DNA from: Punica granatum
Taxonomy: Eukaryota; Streptophyta; Magnoliopsida; Myrtales; Lythraceae
DNA length: 64,000 nt
Assembly: GCF_007655135.1 (NCBI RefSeq)
Contig: NC_045132.1
Span: 25,724,354 to 25,788,353, forward strand
Reading direction: 5' to 3'
A model generated the notes under the pieces. It was not told where the DNA came from. It saw only the letters and a program-made list of their open reading frames with translations, and ran no database searches. Within the stretch, counting starts at the first letter, position 1. Each line of letters opens with the position of its first letter. Below, piece by piece: positions 10,790-20,387 of the stretch. The position numbers and the translations under genes are program-made.

Positions 10790-10798
10790 TTAGGGTTT
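10790..10798. promoter_or_regulatory. telo-box (TTAGGGTTT) in leader of F-box/WD40 gene
   Basis: Inverse telo-box AAACCCTAA about 130 bases upstream of the ATG. This element is common in promoters and leaders of plant housekeeping and growth genes. Its function here is inferred. Confidence 0.45.
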
Positions 10799-10924
10799 CT
10801 TTTTCAATTTCCTGAATATTATTTTGAGTCGAGGATTTTTCTGGGTTTTGTTTTTTTAGAGTGATTGGCTCCGGGGATTTGAGCTTCACCCCTGCGAATT
10901 TCATTTCAGGGTTGGAGTTTTTTT

Positions 10925-12628
10925 ATGGCATTTGAATGCCAAGAGGGTAGTGAGAATTCTAAGAACTTGAGATATTTTGTCGGGATATCATCGAAAGATT
11001 GGAAGATTGAGTCGGAGGGTAAGTTGGTTCCGAGCTATCGATTGGAATCGAGTCAGTCCAATCCCGTAGATAAGGTTGAGATCTCAAAATCTGAGCTTCA
11101 AATCCAGCCGAAGAGGGGTAATGCGGACTGGCATAATCCGGCGAAGCAGTTGCCCTCTAAGAGTGATGATTTGTTGATCTTGAATCGGACCATTACTGAC
11201 CTCCCCCCAGCCTTAGTTACTGAGATCCTCAACTGTCTTGACCCAAAAGAGTTGGGGATTGTTTCGTGTGTGTCCACGTATCTGCAAAGGCTTGCTTCCG
11301 AGCATCATGCTTGGAAGGAGTTCTATCATGAGCGATGGGGACTCCCGGTGGCCCCTCCTTCACCTGCATCTGGACTCACTGATGAGAAGTCATGGAAGGC
11401 CCTTTTTGTGGAGAGAGAGTTCAGGTGTAAGACATTCATGGGGCGATATAGTGTGGATCTTCTGCACGGGCACAGTGAAGCTGTCCGGACGGTCTTCCTC
11501 CTGGGCTCTGCTAAGCTCATCTTTACTGCAGGGTATGATAGAACAGTTAGAATGTGGGACATGGAGGATGGATTGATTGCTGCATCGCGGCCTCTGGGTT
11601 GCACAATCCGTGCGGTTTCTGCAGACACGAAGCTCTTAGTAGCTGGAGGTACCGATGGGTTTATTCATTGCTGGAGAGCTGTGGAGGGCCTGCAACACCT
11701 GTTTGACTTGAGGGGGTCTTGTGATCGAAACAGTGTATTTCGGCTTTGGGAACACGGAGGTCCTATTACCTCCCTAGCTCTGGATCTCACGAGGATCTAT
11801 AGCGGTTCATGGGATATGACTGTGCGGGTGTGGGACCGCTCCTCGCTCAAATGCACGAAGGTTTTGAGGCACAGCGACTGGGTGTGGGCCCTTGTCCCGC
11901 ATGACACGACAGTTGCCAGTACAGCAGGTTCTGATGTTTATGTCTGGGACACGAATAGTGGATCCTTGATGACAGTGATCCAGAATGCTCATAATGGTAA
12001 CGCCTATTCGTTGGCTCGGAGCCGAACAGGAGATTTCCTTTTCACAGGAGGAGAAGATGGGGCAATTCACATGTTTGAGATTGGGCATGATGTGCCGTCT
12101 GATTACCTTCAAGTCGCGACCTGGGTCCCCCACTCGGGCACCATCTACTCCCTTGCATTTGAGTTCCCTTGGCTCGTCTCTGCCTCCAGCGATGGGAAGC
12201 TGGCACTGATCGACGTGAGGAAGCTGATGAGAAGCGACAGGCGAAGGCTACTGGCAAAGAAGCAGCTCTCAAAGGCCGGTAAAGTGGATCCTGCTAAGGC
12301 GGAGCCGCCTCAGAGGATGTTGCATGGGTTTGGGACTGACCTATTCTCGGTGGGCATTGGTGCCGATCGAATCGTGTCTGGAGGCGAGGAGGGAGTCGTG
12401 AAGGTGTGGAACTTTACTCAAGCCCTGGAGATCGAGCGACGGGCCAGAGCTCTAAGAGGGATACGGCTTGAGAACAGGATGAGGAGGCGGAAGCTCCAGA
12501 TAGAGATGTGTGGGAAGGGAAATCAGAGGGCTGATCAGTGTTCCGTTGCAGCCAAGAACTCCGTTAATGGAGATCGGAGCGGCGTGTGGCACAGTAAGAG
12601 CGGGATGGGCGGGAAGGCTAAAGCATAA
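10925..12628 (+). CDS. FBX2: F-box/WD40 repeat protein (FBX2-like, At5g21040 type)
   Basis: Predicted substrate-recognition subunit of an SCF ubiquitin ligase; the Arabidopsis relative FBX2 has been linked to phosphate-starvation responses. A single uninterrupted frame of 567 residues. The F-box lies at about residues 90-138 (ITDLPPALVTEILNCLDPKEL ... HAWKEFYHERWG) and would bind SKP1. A WD40 propeller follows from about residue 178 (LLHGHSEAVRTV; FTAGYDRTVRMWD; IYSGSWDMTVRVWD; VYVWDTNSG; FTGGEDGAIHMF; LVSASSDGKLALID; IVSGGEEGVVKVWN). The C-terminal 60 residues are basic (RRARALRG, RMRRRKLQ), perhaps a nuclear signal. The leader carries a separate open frame at 10249-10545 that may act as a uORF or be chance. 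Confidence 0.93.
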   Translation: MAFECQEGSENSKNLRYFVGISSKDWKIESEGKLVPSYRLESSQSNPVDKVEISKSELQIQPKRGNADWHNPAKQLPSKSDDLLILNRTITDLPPALVTEILNCLDPKELGIVSCVSTYLQRLASEHHAWKEFYHERWGLPVAPPSPASGLTDEKSWKALFVEREFRCKTFMGRYSVDLLHGHSEAVRTVFLLGSAKLIFTAGYDRTVRMWDMEDGLIAASRPLGCTIRAVSADTKLLVAGGTDGFIHCWRAVEGLQHLFDLRGSCDRNSVFRLWEHGGPITSLALDLTRIYSGSWDMTVRVWDRSSLKCTKVLRHSDWVWALVPHDTTVASTAGSDVYVWDTNSGSLMTVIQNAHNGNAYSLARSRTGDFLFTGGEDGAIHMFEIGHDVPSDYLQVATWVPHSGTIYSLAFEFPWLVSASSDGKLALIDVRKLMRSDRRRLLAKKQLSKAGKVDPAKAEPPQRMLHGFGTDLFSVGIGADRIVSGGEEGVVKVWNFTQALEIERRARALRGIRLENRMRRRKLQIEMCGKGNQRADQCSVAAKNSVNGDRSGVWHSKSGMGGKAKA

Positions 12629-13252
12629 TCGCAGCAGCAGGACTAACAACTTTGTTTTTGCTTATTCCTAGTGAGGCCATTTGTTAACGATCCTTTGGAT
12701 TATTTCTCATATATCTACAGAGAGTATGTGTAACATGGTCCCGTTTCCATTGAACAAGAGTTCATCACGATTCAAATTCTCGATGTTCTATGATGTTCTT
12801 TACTGAATGGTGTGAGCAGAGGTTATTTGTCGATTACTCATACAGTTGCATTTGAACTTTAATTGTATCGGTTCGCAAACAAATCAAAAGCATTGAGGTA
12901 TTCACCGATGCGAATGCCAAAATGCAAGATCTGTAGAATTTGTTGATATTCAGGGATCTATTCAGGTGGCTCAAGAGAAAATAAAATAAATAATTAAAAA
13001 AAAAGAGAGAGAGGAATGGAGAAAATAAGTTACGCTTATAACTAATTTAACTTCCTCGGCACCGTTATCCTTTTTTCTTCTTGTGAGTAAGCGAATGAGT
13101 CTGTAAATCTCAAGCCCTCCTCGGATGAGTCTGTAAATCTCAAGCCCTCCATCGAAGGAAGAACCGAGCCGCACTTCAAGAACAAGAGGATGCAACCGAA
13201 GCCGAGTCATGGCCCTGAACTTGCGAAGTTGGTGGAGAAGAGATCACAGAAG
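12629..13252. other. Intergenic with 30-bp tandem duplication
   Basis: Contains a perfect two-copy tandem repeat at 13095-13150: atgagtctgtaaatctcaag plus ccctcc, period 30. It lies about 100 bases upstream of the GDSL gene start, probably in its leader or promoter. Nothing else recognisable. Confidence 0.7.
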
Positions 13253-14727
13253 ATGGATGATCAAGAGTGGGGCAAAGCAGCAACAGTGTTGAAGTTGTCG
13301 ATTATTATAGCTTGTCTTTGGATGGTGGTGGGTGCTGCTGGCTGGGAAGACGGATATCTGTCCACGATTAGCTCGGAGAAGAAGGGCCTGAATGTTTCGG
13401 CCTTTTACGTGCTCGGAGATTCTTCTGTGGACTGCGGAGACAATACCCTGTTCTACCCCTTTCTCCATCACAATCTGTCACTGCTTCCCTGCGATGGAGC
13501 CGATCAGAGCCTTGTTCCGCATTTTCTTGGTACGATTTTCTTCTGCTCCCTCTCCTTTTGTTTCGAACATTTGCGAGCCTGTTGCTTACTGCCGAGATCG
13601 GTCACGTTGAGTTTGAGTTGCTCAGTTTCTTGGTTGATTGATGATAAAGATCGAGGAGTCACCTTTCTTCTCATTGATCTCAATTAGTTTTGGTTCGTGT
13701 CAAAATGCGAGAGTGATGTTCGCTAACTGATAGGAAGAATTCTGCTCTTCTTTTTTTCAGCCCAGAAGATGGGATTTCCATTTACGCCGCCATTCTACGG
13801 CCAGAATGGATCCGTTGATGGCCTGCTCCGGGGCCTCAACTTTGGGTCTGCTCAGGCCACTATCATGAGCACGACTGGCCACGAGTTTCAGTCCCTCAAC
13901 CAACAGCTCCGCCAAGTCCTCGAGACCTTCCAGCTCCTACAACTCCACCTCACTCCACAACTCGCTCGTTCCTACATCGAGTCCTCTGTCATCTACCTCT
14001 CCTTTGGGAAGGATGACTATGTCGATCTCTTCCTCCACAACTCCTCAGGCATAATGCACAAGTTCACGGGCCCAGAGTTCGCCCGGATCCTAGTGGATCA
14101 AATGGCTGCAGCATTGAAGACCCTCCATGCCTCAGGAGCCCGAAAGATCATCTGCGTCGGGATCTTGCCTCTTGGGTGCACCCCGAGAACGGTATGGGAG
14201 TGGAATAATTCATGGGGCAAGATTGGTGGCAGTGAAAACAATGGTACGGTTTGTATCAACGAGATCAATGAGCTGGTCTCGCTGTACAACATATTGCTGG
14301 AGGAGAGGATTGTGAGTCTGAATTCGGATTTGCCTGGGAGCGAGATGGTCTTCTGCGATGTCTACGAGGGAATTATGGAGATTGTGAATAACCCGAAACA
14401 ACACGGTACCGAAGATTTAAATTCAGGGTCTTTGCTCTCTGGCTACTCTTTCATTCTCGACCGTGAGAGACACTGCTTGACTGTGACATTTGCTCAACAG
14501 GATTCGACGATGTGCGGACTGCATGCTGTGGGCTAGGTGTAACTGGATCCAATATCGGGTGCCTGTCTATGGAGATGGCCTGCAAGGACAAATCGACTCA
14601 TCTATGGTGGGACCTATACAACCCGACTCAGGCAGCGAACCGTTTGTTGGGTGAATCTGCCTGGTCCGGCCTATCTCTGGCTAACATCTGCCGTCCCACC
14701 ACCATCCATCACCTGGTCTCTCCATGA
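13253..14727 (+). CDS. GDSL esterase/lipase-like secreted protein, catalytic blocks altered
   Basis: Member of the plant SGNH/GDSL family, normally apoplastic lipid or ester hydrolases. Exons 13253-13529, 13761-14405 and 14501-14727 give 382 residues in phase. The ATG at 13253 is preferred over the in-frame 13190 because it puts the hydrophobic segment VLKLSIIIACLWMVVGAAG near the start as a signal peptide. Block I is present (FYVLGDSSVD, nucleophile Ser in GDS), and so is the block II glycine (LNFGSAQATI). Block III reads FGKDDY instead of the usual GxND, so the oxyanion Asn is Asp. Block V reads WDLYNPT instead of DxxHPT, so the catalytic His is Asn. Sequons are numerous. The protein may be a non-catalytic family member. 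It is one of three genes interposed in the block otherwise syntenic with Arabidopsis. Confidence 0.88.
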
Positions 14728-14936
14728 CTTATGCCCCGTACGAAGCAACTGTTTCCTTTCCCAAGGTTGGTTATCCGCTATTTTTACGGGCACTCTCGCG
14801 TTCTCATCAATGAAACTGTTTCCAATCGCAAGCTTGCACGTTTTTGCCTTGTTAGGAATTCAAGACGAACTATAGCATTTCACTGAAACTGAACATACAC
14901 CAAGACTAATGGATCAGAACACTTCTTGGCGTGCAG

Positions 14937-15065
14937 GGGATCATTCTACTGATGAGAAGCTTCGCATGGGAATACTATGTGAAATACTCGGAGAGCATAA
15001 GTGAACATTTTACTAGGCTGATCCGTGATAACCGTAACTCAGGAGGGCTGAGAAGGCGTTCCTAG
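14937..15065 (+). pseudogene. Orphan exon-like fragment, 43-residue frame
   Basis: After a plausible acceptor (ggcgtgcag) a frame encodes IILLMRSFAWEYYVKYSESISEHFTRL..., ending RRRS and a stop at 15063-15065. Composition is protein-like, with balanced charged and aromatic residues, and looks like the C-terminal exon of some gene, but no upstream exon was found in 14728-14936 and I do not recognise the family. It could also be an alternative 3' exon of the GDSL gene. Confidence 0.3.
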
Positions 15066-15691
15066 ATCGGAGATGAAGCAACTATATCCACCGATAGGGC
15101 AGTTGGGGGTGGAGTGGGGCTTCTGCAAGCTCAGTAAAAAGGCATTCTATCATCATTGTGAAGAAGACGAAGAGCAGCATAGGCTTACCCCTCGTGTAAA
15201 ATCTGCTCCGCGGACTGATGAAACACACGCTGTTATATCTTCGGTTTTCGACTTCTGGTTTTCTTGCAGAATGTGGTGCTGTTTGCACTCTTTTCCCTTG
15301 TATGCATTTCGAGATCTTAATTGAAATGTAAAATCTATGGCACAATCCTCAGTTTTATCCATAACCATTGAAGTATTAGTTTCTTCTTACTATTACCAAT
15401 ATTACACGAAATCCATTGAAAGTATTGGCTTATATAATATATCGGGGTTGGACCTGTTTCTCGACCCCGTGTACCAATTTATCCAATTCATACACAGAGA
15501 GACTAAACGTGAACTTTACGAAACATTGAGGATGATTATGAGCAAAAAAGGTAAATTTTGGACGAAATTTGAAATTCCACGAAGGCCGAGGACCACAAGT
15601 GAATTTTATGTATTGCCCAGAAAAGATCGCACCTGCTAGAAAGAACGAACCAGAGTAGAGAGAGAGAGAGAGCGAGAGGAAGTTCACTCAA

Positions 15692-15700
15692 AAACCCTAG
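15692..15700 (+). promoter_or_regulatory. telo-box AAACCCTAG upstream of CCT7
   Basis: Exact AAACCCTAG 79 bases before the ATG. Telo-boxes near the transcription start of plant genes for the translation and protein-folding machinery support coordinated expression in dividing cells. Assignment is by motif only. Confidence 0.55.
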
Positions 15701-15725
15701 TCTCACTCTATCTCCCGTTCGCGCT

Positions 15726-15728
<3 letters not shown>

Positions 15729-15757
<29 letters not shown>

Positions 15758-15760
15758 CTG
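15729..15760. repeat. (TC)n pyrimidine tract in CCT7 5' leader
   Basis: About 30 bases of TC repeat 20 bases upstream of the ATG; a Y-patch-like leader feature. Confidence 0.9.
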
Positions 15761-15778
15761 CAGCTCACATCGGCAACA

Positions 15779-18700
15779 ATGGCAGCTATGATGGTCCGCC
15801 TTCCATCTCCGCCTTCACTCCTTAGCTTCGGTTCATGTAGTTTTGTGGTGCTGACATCTTCCTGTTTGTGTTCGTGGAAATGTGGAAACAGCAACCTCAG
15901 ATCATACTGCTCAAGGAAGGAACGGACACGTCGCAGGGGAAGGCGCAGCTGGTGAGCAACATCAACGCCTGCACCGTGGTGGCCGATACGGTCCGCACCA
16001 CTCTCGGCCCCCGCGGTATGGACAAGCTGATCCACGACGACAAGGGGAACGTCACCATCTCCAACGACGGCGCCACGATCATGAAGCTCCTGGACATCGT
16101 GCATCCTGCTGCTAAGATCCTCGTCGACATCGCCAAGTCTCAGGACTCTGAGGTACTGTTTATGCTCTGAAGGCCATCATTACAGCTGAATGAACAGTAG
16201 GAGATGTTCGTGAGCTGTCGATTTTGTCCGATCGTTTAATTCAGTTTTCAGTTATCTGCGGTATGATATTTATGTAGACGTCATTACTTAACTTGTTCAG
16301 TAGTTTATCGATCCTTGAATGCGGATCTCATTCGATGTGTCTCAGCAATCCTCAGTATTTTACTAGAATTGTCGGTATCATGCGCATAGGACCGAGAAGA
16401 TGTTATGAACGTCTTCATCTCTTGAAGATTTGCGTCCATTTGGATGACTTTCTTGAAAAATGTTCGTTTTCTTTTTTCCGTTTGGCTTGCTAAGTGTTAG
16501 CATGGTGTAGGTGCGTTGGTTAGTAATAGTATTTTCCTTAATCAAGCTCATATAACTGTATTTATATATTCTATGTTGATCTGTTGGTTCGTTGTTTCTA
16601 TTGTGCTTGTCTAGTAAACCCATGGAATGAGGATTTAGATATAATCTCTTTGTTCATTCGATTTAGGAAATTATGATATCTTTTTCCGAACATTCTATTT
16701 GTGTAACTAGCTTTTTATCAATTCAATATTCCATATTCTCACTCTTCTCTCATCTTAGTTTTAGCTTGGTTCATTTTACTTTGTAAAATTTCTCTCTGGG
16801 AGGATTTCCTTGTTCTTCTGAGCAGCACCTTATGTATTTTTTGGGCCTTCAGTAAATGTTTAGTAGCTGCCTATTTATTTCTTGACTGTTGAATTGGTTG
16901 GCCGTGAAGGTTGGTGATGGAACAACTACAGTTGTTCTCCTTGCTGGCGAGTTTCTTAAGGAAGCCAAACCTTTCATTGAAGATGGCGTCCACCCTCAGA
17001 ATTTGATACGGAGTTATCGGACAGCTTGTTCTTTGGTACTTGAAAATGGAAATTGTTTTCCATTGGACCCAGTGTATTGTCATCTCATTCTCATTTCTTA
17101 TATTGCAATATAATGTTTGCATAGGCAATTGAGAAAATCAAAGAGTTGGCCATCAGCATAGAAGGTAAAACTCGAGAGGAAAAGAAAAGCCTGCTAGCAA
17201 AATGTGCTGCCACGACACTCTCTTCGAAGCTTATTGGTGGAGAGAAGGAATTCTTTGCATCAATGGTTGTGGATGCTGTTGTTGCAATTGGGAATGAGGA
17301 TAAGCTGAACATGATTGGAATAAAGAAGGTATTGCATCATTTCTCTGAGAAGAGTTTATTTCTTCAGCTCCCTTAAGCACTTATTGTTTATGAAAAATGT
17401 TGAGCAAATTGTTCCACATGCTAGGTTCCTGGTGGTAGCATGCGGGATTCATTTCTCGTTGATGGCGTCGCCTTTAAGAAGACCTTTTCATATGCGGGCT
17501 TTGAGCAGCAGCCAAAGAAATTTTTGAAACCTAAGATTCTTCTCCTAAATATTGAGTTGGAGCTCAAATCTGAGAAAGAAAATGCTGAAATAAGGTTTGA
17601 ATAAATTGGCCCTTATGCTAACTTGATTCTGGTGTCATGAGTTGCCTGATTAATAATACTCTGTTTTTTATTTTTATTTTTTGTTTCTGCAGACTCTCAG
17701 ATCCATCCCAATATCAATCAATTGTGGATGCTGAATGGAATATTATTTATGACAAACTGGACAAATGTGTTCAAAGCGGAGCCAAAGTTGTTCTCTCGCG
17801 TTTAGCTATAGGTGATCTTGGTACACAGGTGGGCATGCATTTCTATTCTGTGATCATCAGCCAACTTAGTATTATATTACTACGTGGATGAAATATAACG
17901 TTATGAACCAAACTGTTGGATGACTAGATGATAGGATCCAAAGCAACGGTATGGATATTTCTGTTTCATATCACACTGAGGATGTCTTCACGACCAAATC
18001 ATATTTTTTTGGTGATATCTAGTAGTATGGTCACCAAACTAAGTATTCATTTGTGATTCTTGTCAAATAGTACTTTGCCGATCGGGATATTTTCTGTGCT
18101 GGCCGTGTATCTGAAGAAGATTTACTACGGGTAGCTGCTGCTACTGGTGGGACTGTACAGACATCTGTGAATAATGTCATTGATGAGGTATCGTCATGAA
18201 CCCTTTTGAAAGTATATATTTTTAACGATGATTCTTTTCTAATAAAAAGTTTATCTTTCTTACTTACGTGTTGTATGTTATCTGGCATAATTCTAAATCC
18301 TTGGAATTTTAGAACTCATGCATGTATTTTTTGCCCTGCCTCGCGTTAAGGTTCTCGGAACTTGTGAAGTTTTTGAGGAGAAGCAAGTGGGAAATGAAAG
18401 GTTCAACATATTCAGTGGATGCCCCTCCGGCCTAACTGCCACAATTGTTCTTCGTGGTGGAGCTGATCAGGTTTTTTGTCTACCTTTGCTGTGTAATACT
18501 TGTGAGCACATTTATTTCCATCTTTTGTTTGATTATTCAATTTTCTTTGTTTGTTCTTCTAGTTCATAGAAGAAGCCGAGCGGAGTCTGCATGATGCTAT
18601 CATGATTGTTAGAAGAGCTCTGAAGAACTCTACTGTTGTTGCTGGTGGAGGTGCCATAGATGTATGTTTTGCAATTATGTTCAAATACAATCTGATTTTA

Positions 18701-19805
18701 GGATTGTCCAGGCCACGGTGATTTTGACATGTTATTCCCTCAATGCAGATGGAGATAAGTCGATTTCTGAGGCAGCATGCACGCACAATAGCAGGAAAAT
18801 CTCAGCTTTTCATTAACTCTTATGCAAAAGCACTTGAGGTTGGTATATTCATGACATCTCATTTTCCTTATTATGGCATTGACATCTGACAATAAATAAC
18901 TGTACTTACTCTTAATGAGTAGTTTTATCACGAATGAGCACAGAACCTTCATCTGTAGAAAGACTAGACATCTGGTTGTGAAGTAAGACAGGAGCTACAC
19001 TAGCATTTCATGATACATTTGAGATTAGATACCCATGTTACCTCAGCGCTGTAGAAATTTAGAATTCATCTGTTTATTATGTACCACTCTGCTTGCATTG
19101 CAGGTCATTCCTAGGCAACTCTGTGACAATGCTGGCTTTGATGCAACTGATGTTTTGAATAAATTGAGACAGAAGCATGCACTTCCGACAGGTAGGCCTC
19201 TTTTAAGATATCTGTCTACAATCAGCAATCTCTATGTTTTCAAATCTGGTACCATGTTAAAACATCTCTATCTTATTATGCAATTAGTGATTTGCCTTTT
19301 ATCCATTAATTTGATGCAATTTGGTGTGCTGTTTTAGTGCTGATAATTGAATACTCTTTTAACAGGTGAAGGTGCGCCATATGGAGTGGACATAAATACT
19401 GGTGGTATTGCAGATTCGTTCGCCAACTTTGTTTGGGAACCATCCGTTGTCAAGGTATAAGAAATATTCTATTAATCATCATTGATGCTGGAGTTCAATC
19501 TTTTGATAATCATTATTTATGAGACTGTTCTCTTGCAGATCAATGCAATAAATGCAGCCACCGAGGCAGCTTGCCTTATCCTAAGTGTAGATGAGACGGT
19601 AAAGAACCCTAAGGTACGGTTTCCTTTGCCCACCTGCTGAAGGTAAGTTTGGAGCTTTTGAGATTTTATTAAGTGCTATTGTTGTTGTCCTATGATGCAG
19701 TCCGAGAGTGCCCAAGGAGAAGCTGCTGCTAGTGCCATGGGTGGTAGAGGACGTGGAGGAGCTGCTTTCCGTGGCCGCGGCGGACGAGGCATGAGAAGAC
19801 GGTGA
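15779..19805 (+). CDS. CCT7: T-complex protein 1 subunit eta (CCT7, cytosolic chaperonin)
   Basis: One of eight subunits of the cytosolic TRiC/CCT ring that folds actin, tubulin and other clients using ATP. Fourteen exons: 15779-15793, 15892-16152, 16910-17035, 17125-17328, 17425-17594, 17693-17828, 18071-18187, 18351-18470, 18563-18661, 18749-18838, 19104-19191, 19366-19454, 19539-19613, 19701-19805. All phases agree, giving 564 residues, the normal size. Group II chaperonin motifs are intact: [31 protein letters not shown] (ATP binding), [29 protein letters not shown] [11 protein letters not shown], and [17 protein letters not shown]. The C-terminus is the Gly/Arg-rich tail of the eta subunit ([17 protein letters not shown]). 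Exon 1 codes only MAAMM, so gene finders may miss it. Confidence 0.97.
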
Positions 19806-20387
19806 TCTTGTTGCTTAGGTTGCTCTTTCAATGTAGCGGAGTAGGTTTTGGGTCAAGGCACTTTCTTTCCATCATTCCCAATGCGATTCAGTCGGACATT
19901 ACATTTCAGCCATTCAGGCCCCTGACGGCTTCGGCTTTCGAGAAATGGAGTGCTTAAGCCCAACTGTTCCAAACGATTAGTTCTTTCTTGGGTCTATAAC
20001 TCACTTGCGGCCATGGACCTTTTGAGCAATCTTTCTGATTGGGAGGAAATTTTGTTGTTTGGTGTTTTGTTGCCATCAAACAAATGTTTGTGATGTGGCT
20101 ATTTCTTGATTTTGCAGTTTGCTGCGACTGAATTATTGTAAGGATTGGTTTTCTGTTGCATTGAGGTCTGAATGTGCCCGTCTATTGAGAGAATGTTGGG
20201 CATAGGTTACTGAAGATTATCTGTGTATTACGTTTTAGAAAATTTGCAATTTCACAGGACTTTCAGCGCTTCTGATTTGTAGACATTATAATTATAATTA
20301 GGAAAAAAAAGAGGTAACATCTCAATAATTGCACAGCCGAAATAGAGCACCATACGCAAATCATTTTTATCTCTATATGTCGAATGC
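19806..20387. other. Convergent intergenic region CCT7 / FHA gene
   Basis: About 580 bases between two convergent genes. It must hold both 3' UTRs and polyadenylation sites; no coding sequence. Confidence 0.6.

Larger units (their letters stand above)
9303..10924. other. Intergenic and 5' leader of F-box/WD40 gene
   Basis: Holds the 3' end of the hyccin transcript, the hexamer repeat, the doubtful minus-strand frame at 9619-9909, and from about 10400 a pyrimidine-rich leader (cttcttcctcctctgcttcg). A leader intron is possible between about 10560 and 10900 but was not placed. Confidence 0.4.
14728..15778. other. GDSL 3' region and CCT7 promoter
   Basis: Apart from the orphan fragment at 14937-15065, no gene was recognised. 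From about 15640 the sequence becomes a GA/TC-rich leader with a telo-box, typical of a housekeeping promoter. Confidence 0.5.

Noticed and set aside
15703..16136. Minus-strand open frames opposite CCT7 exon 2
   Set aside because: They are antisense shadows of a strongly conserved chaperonin exon.
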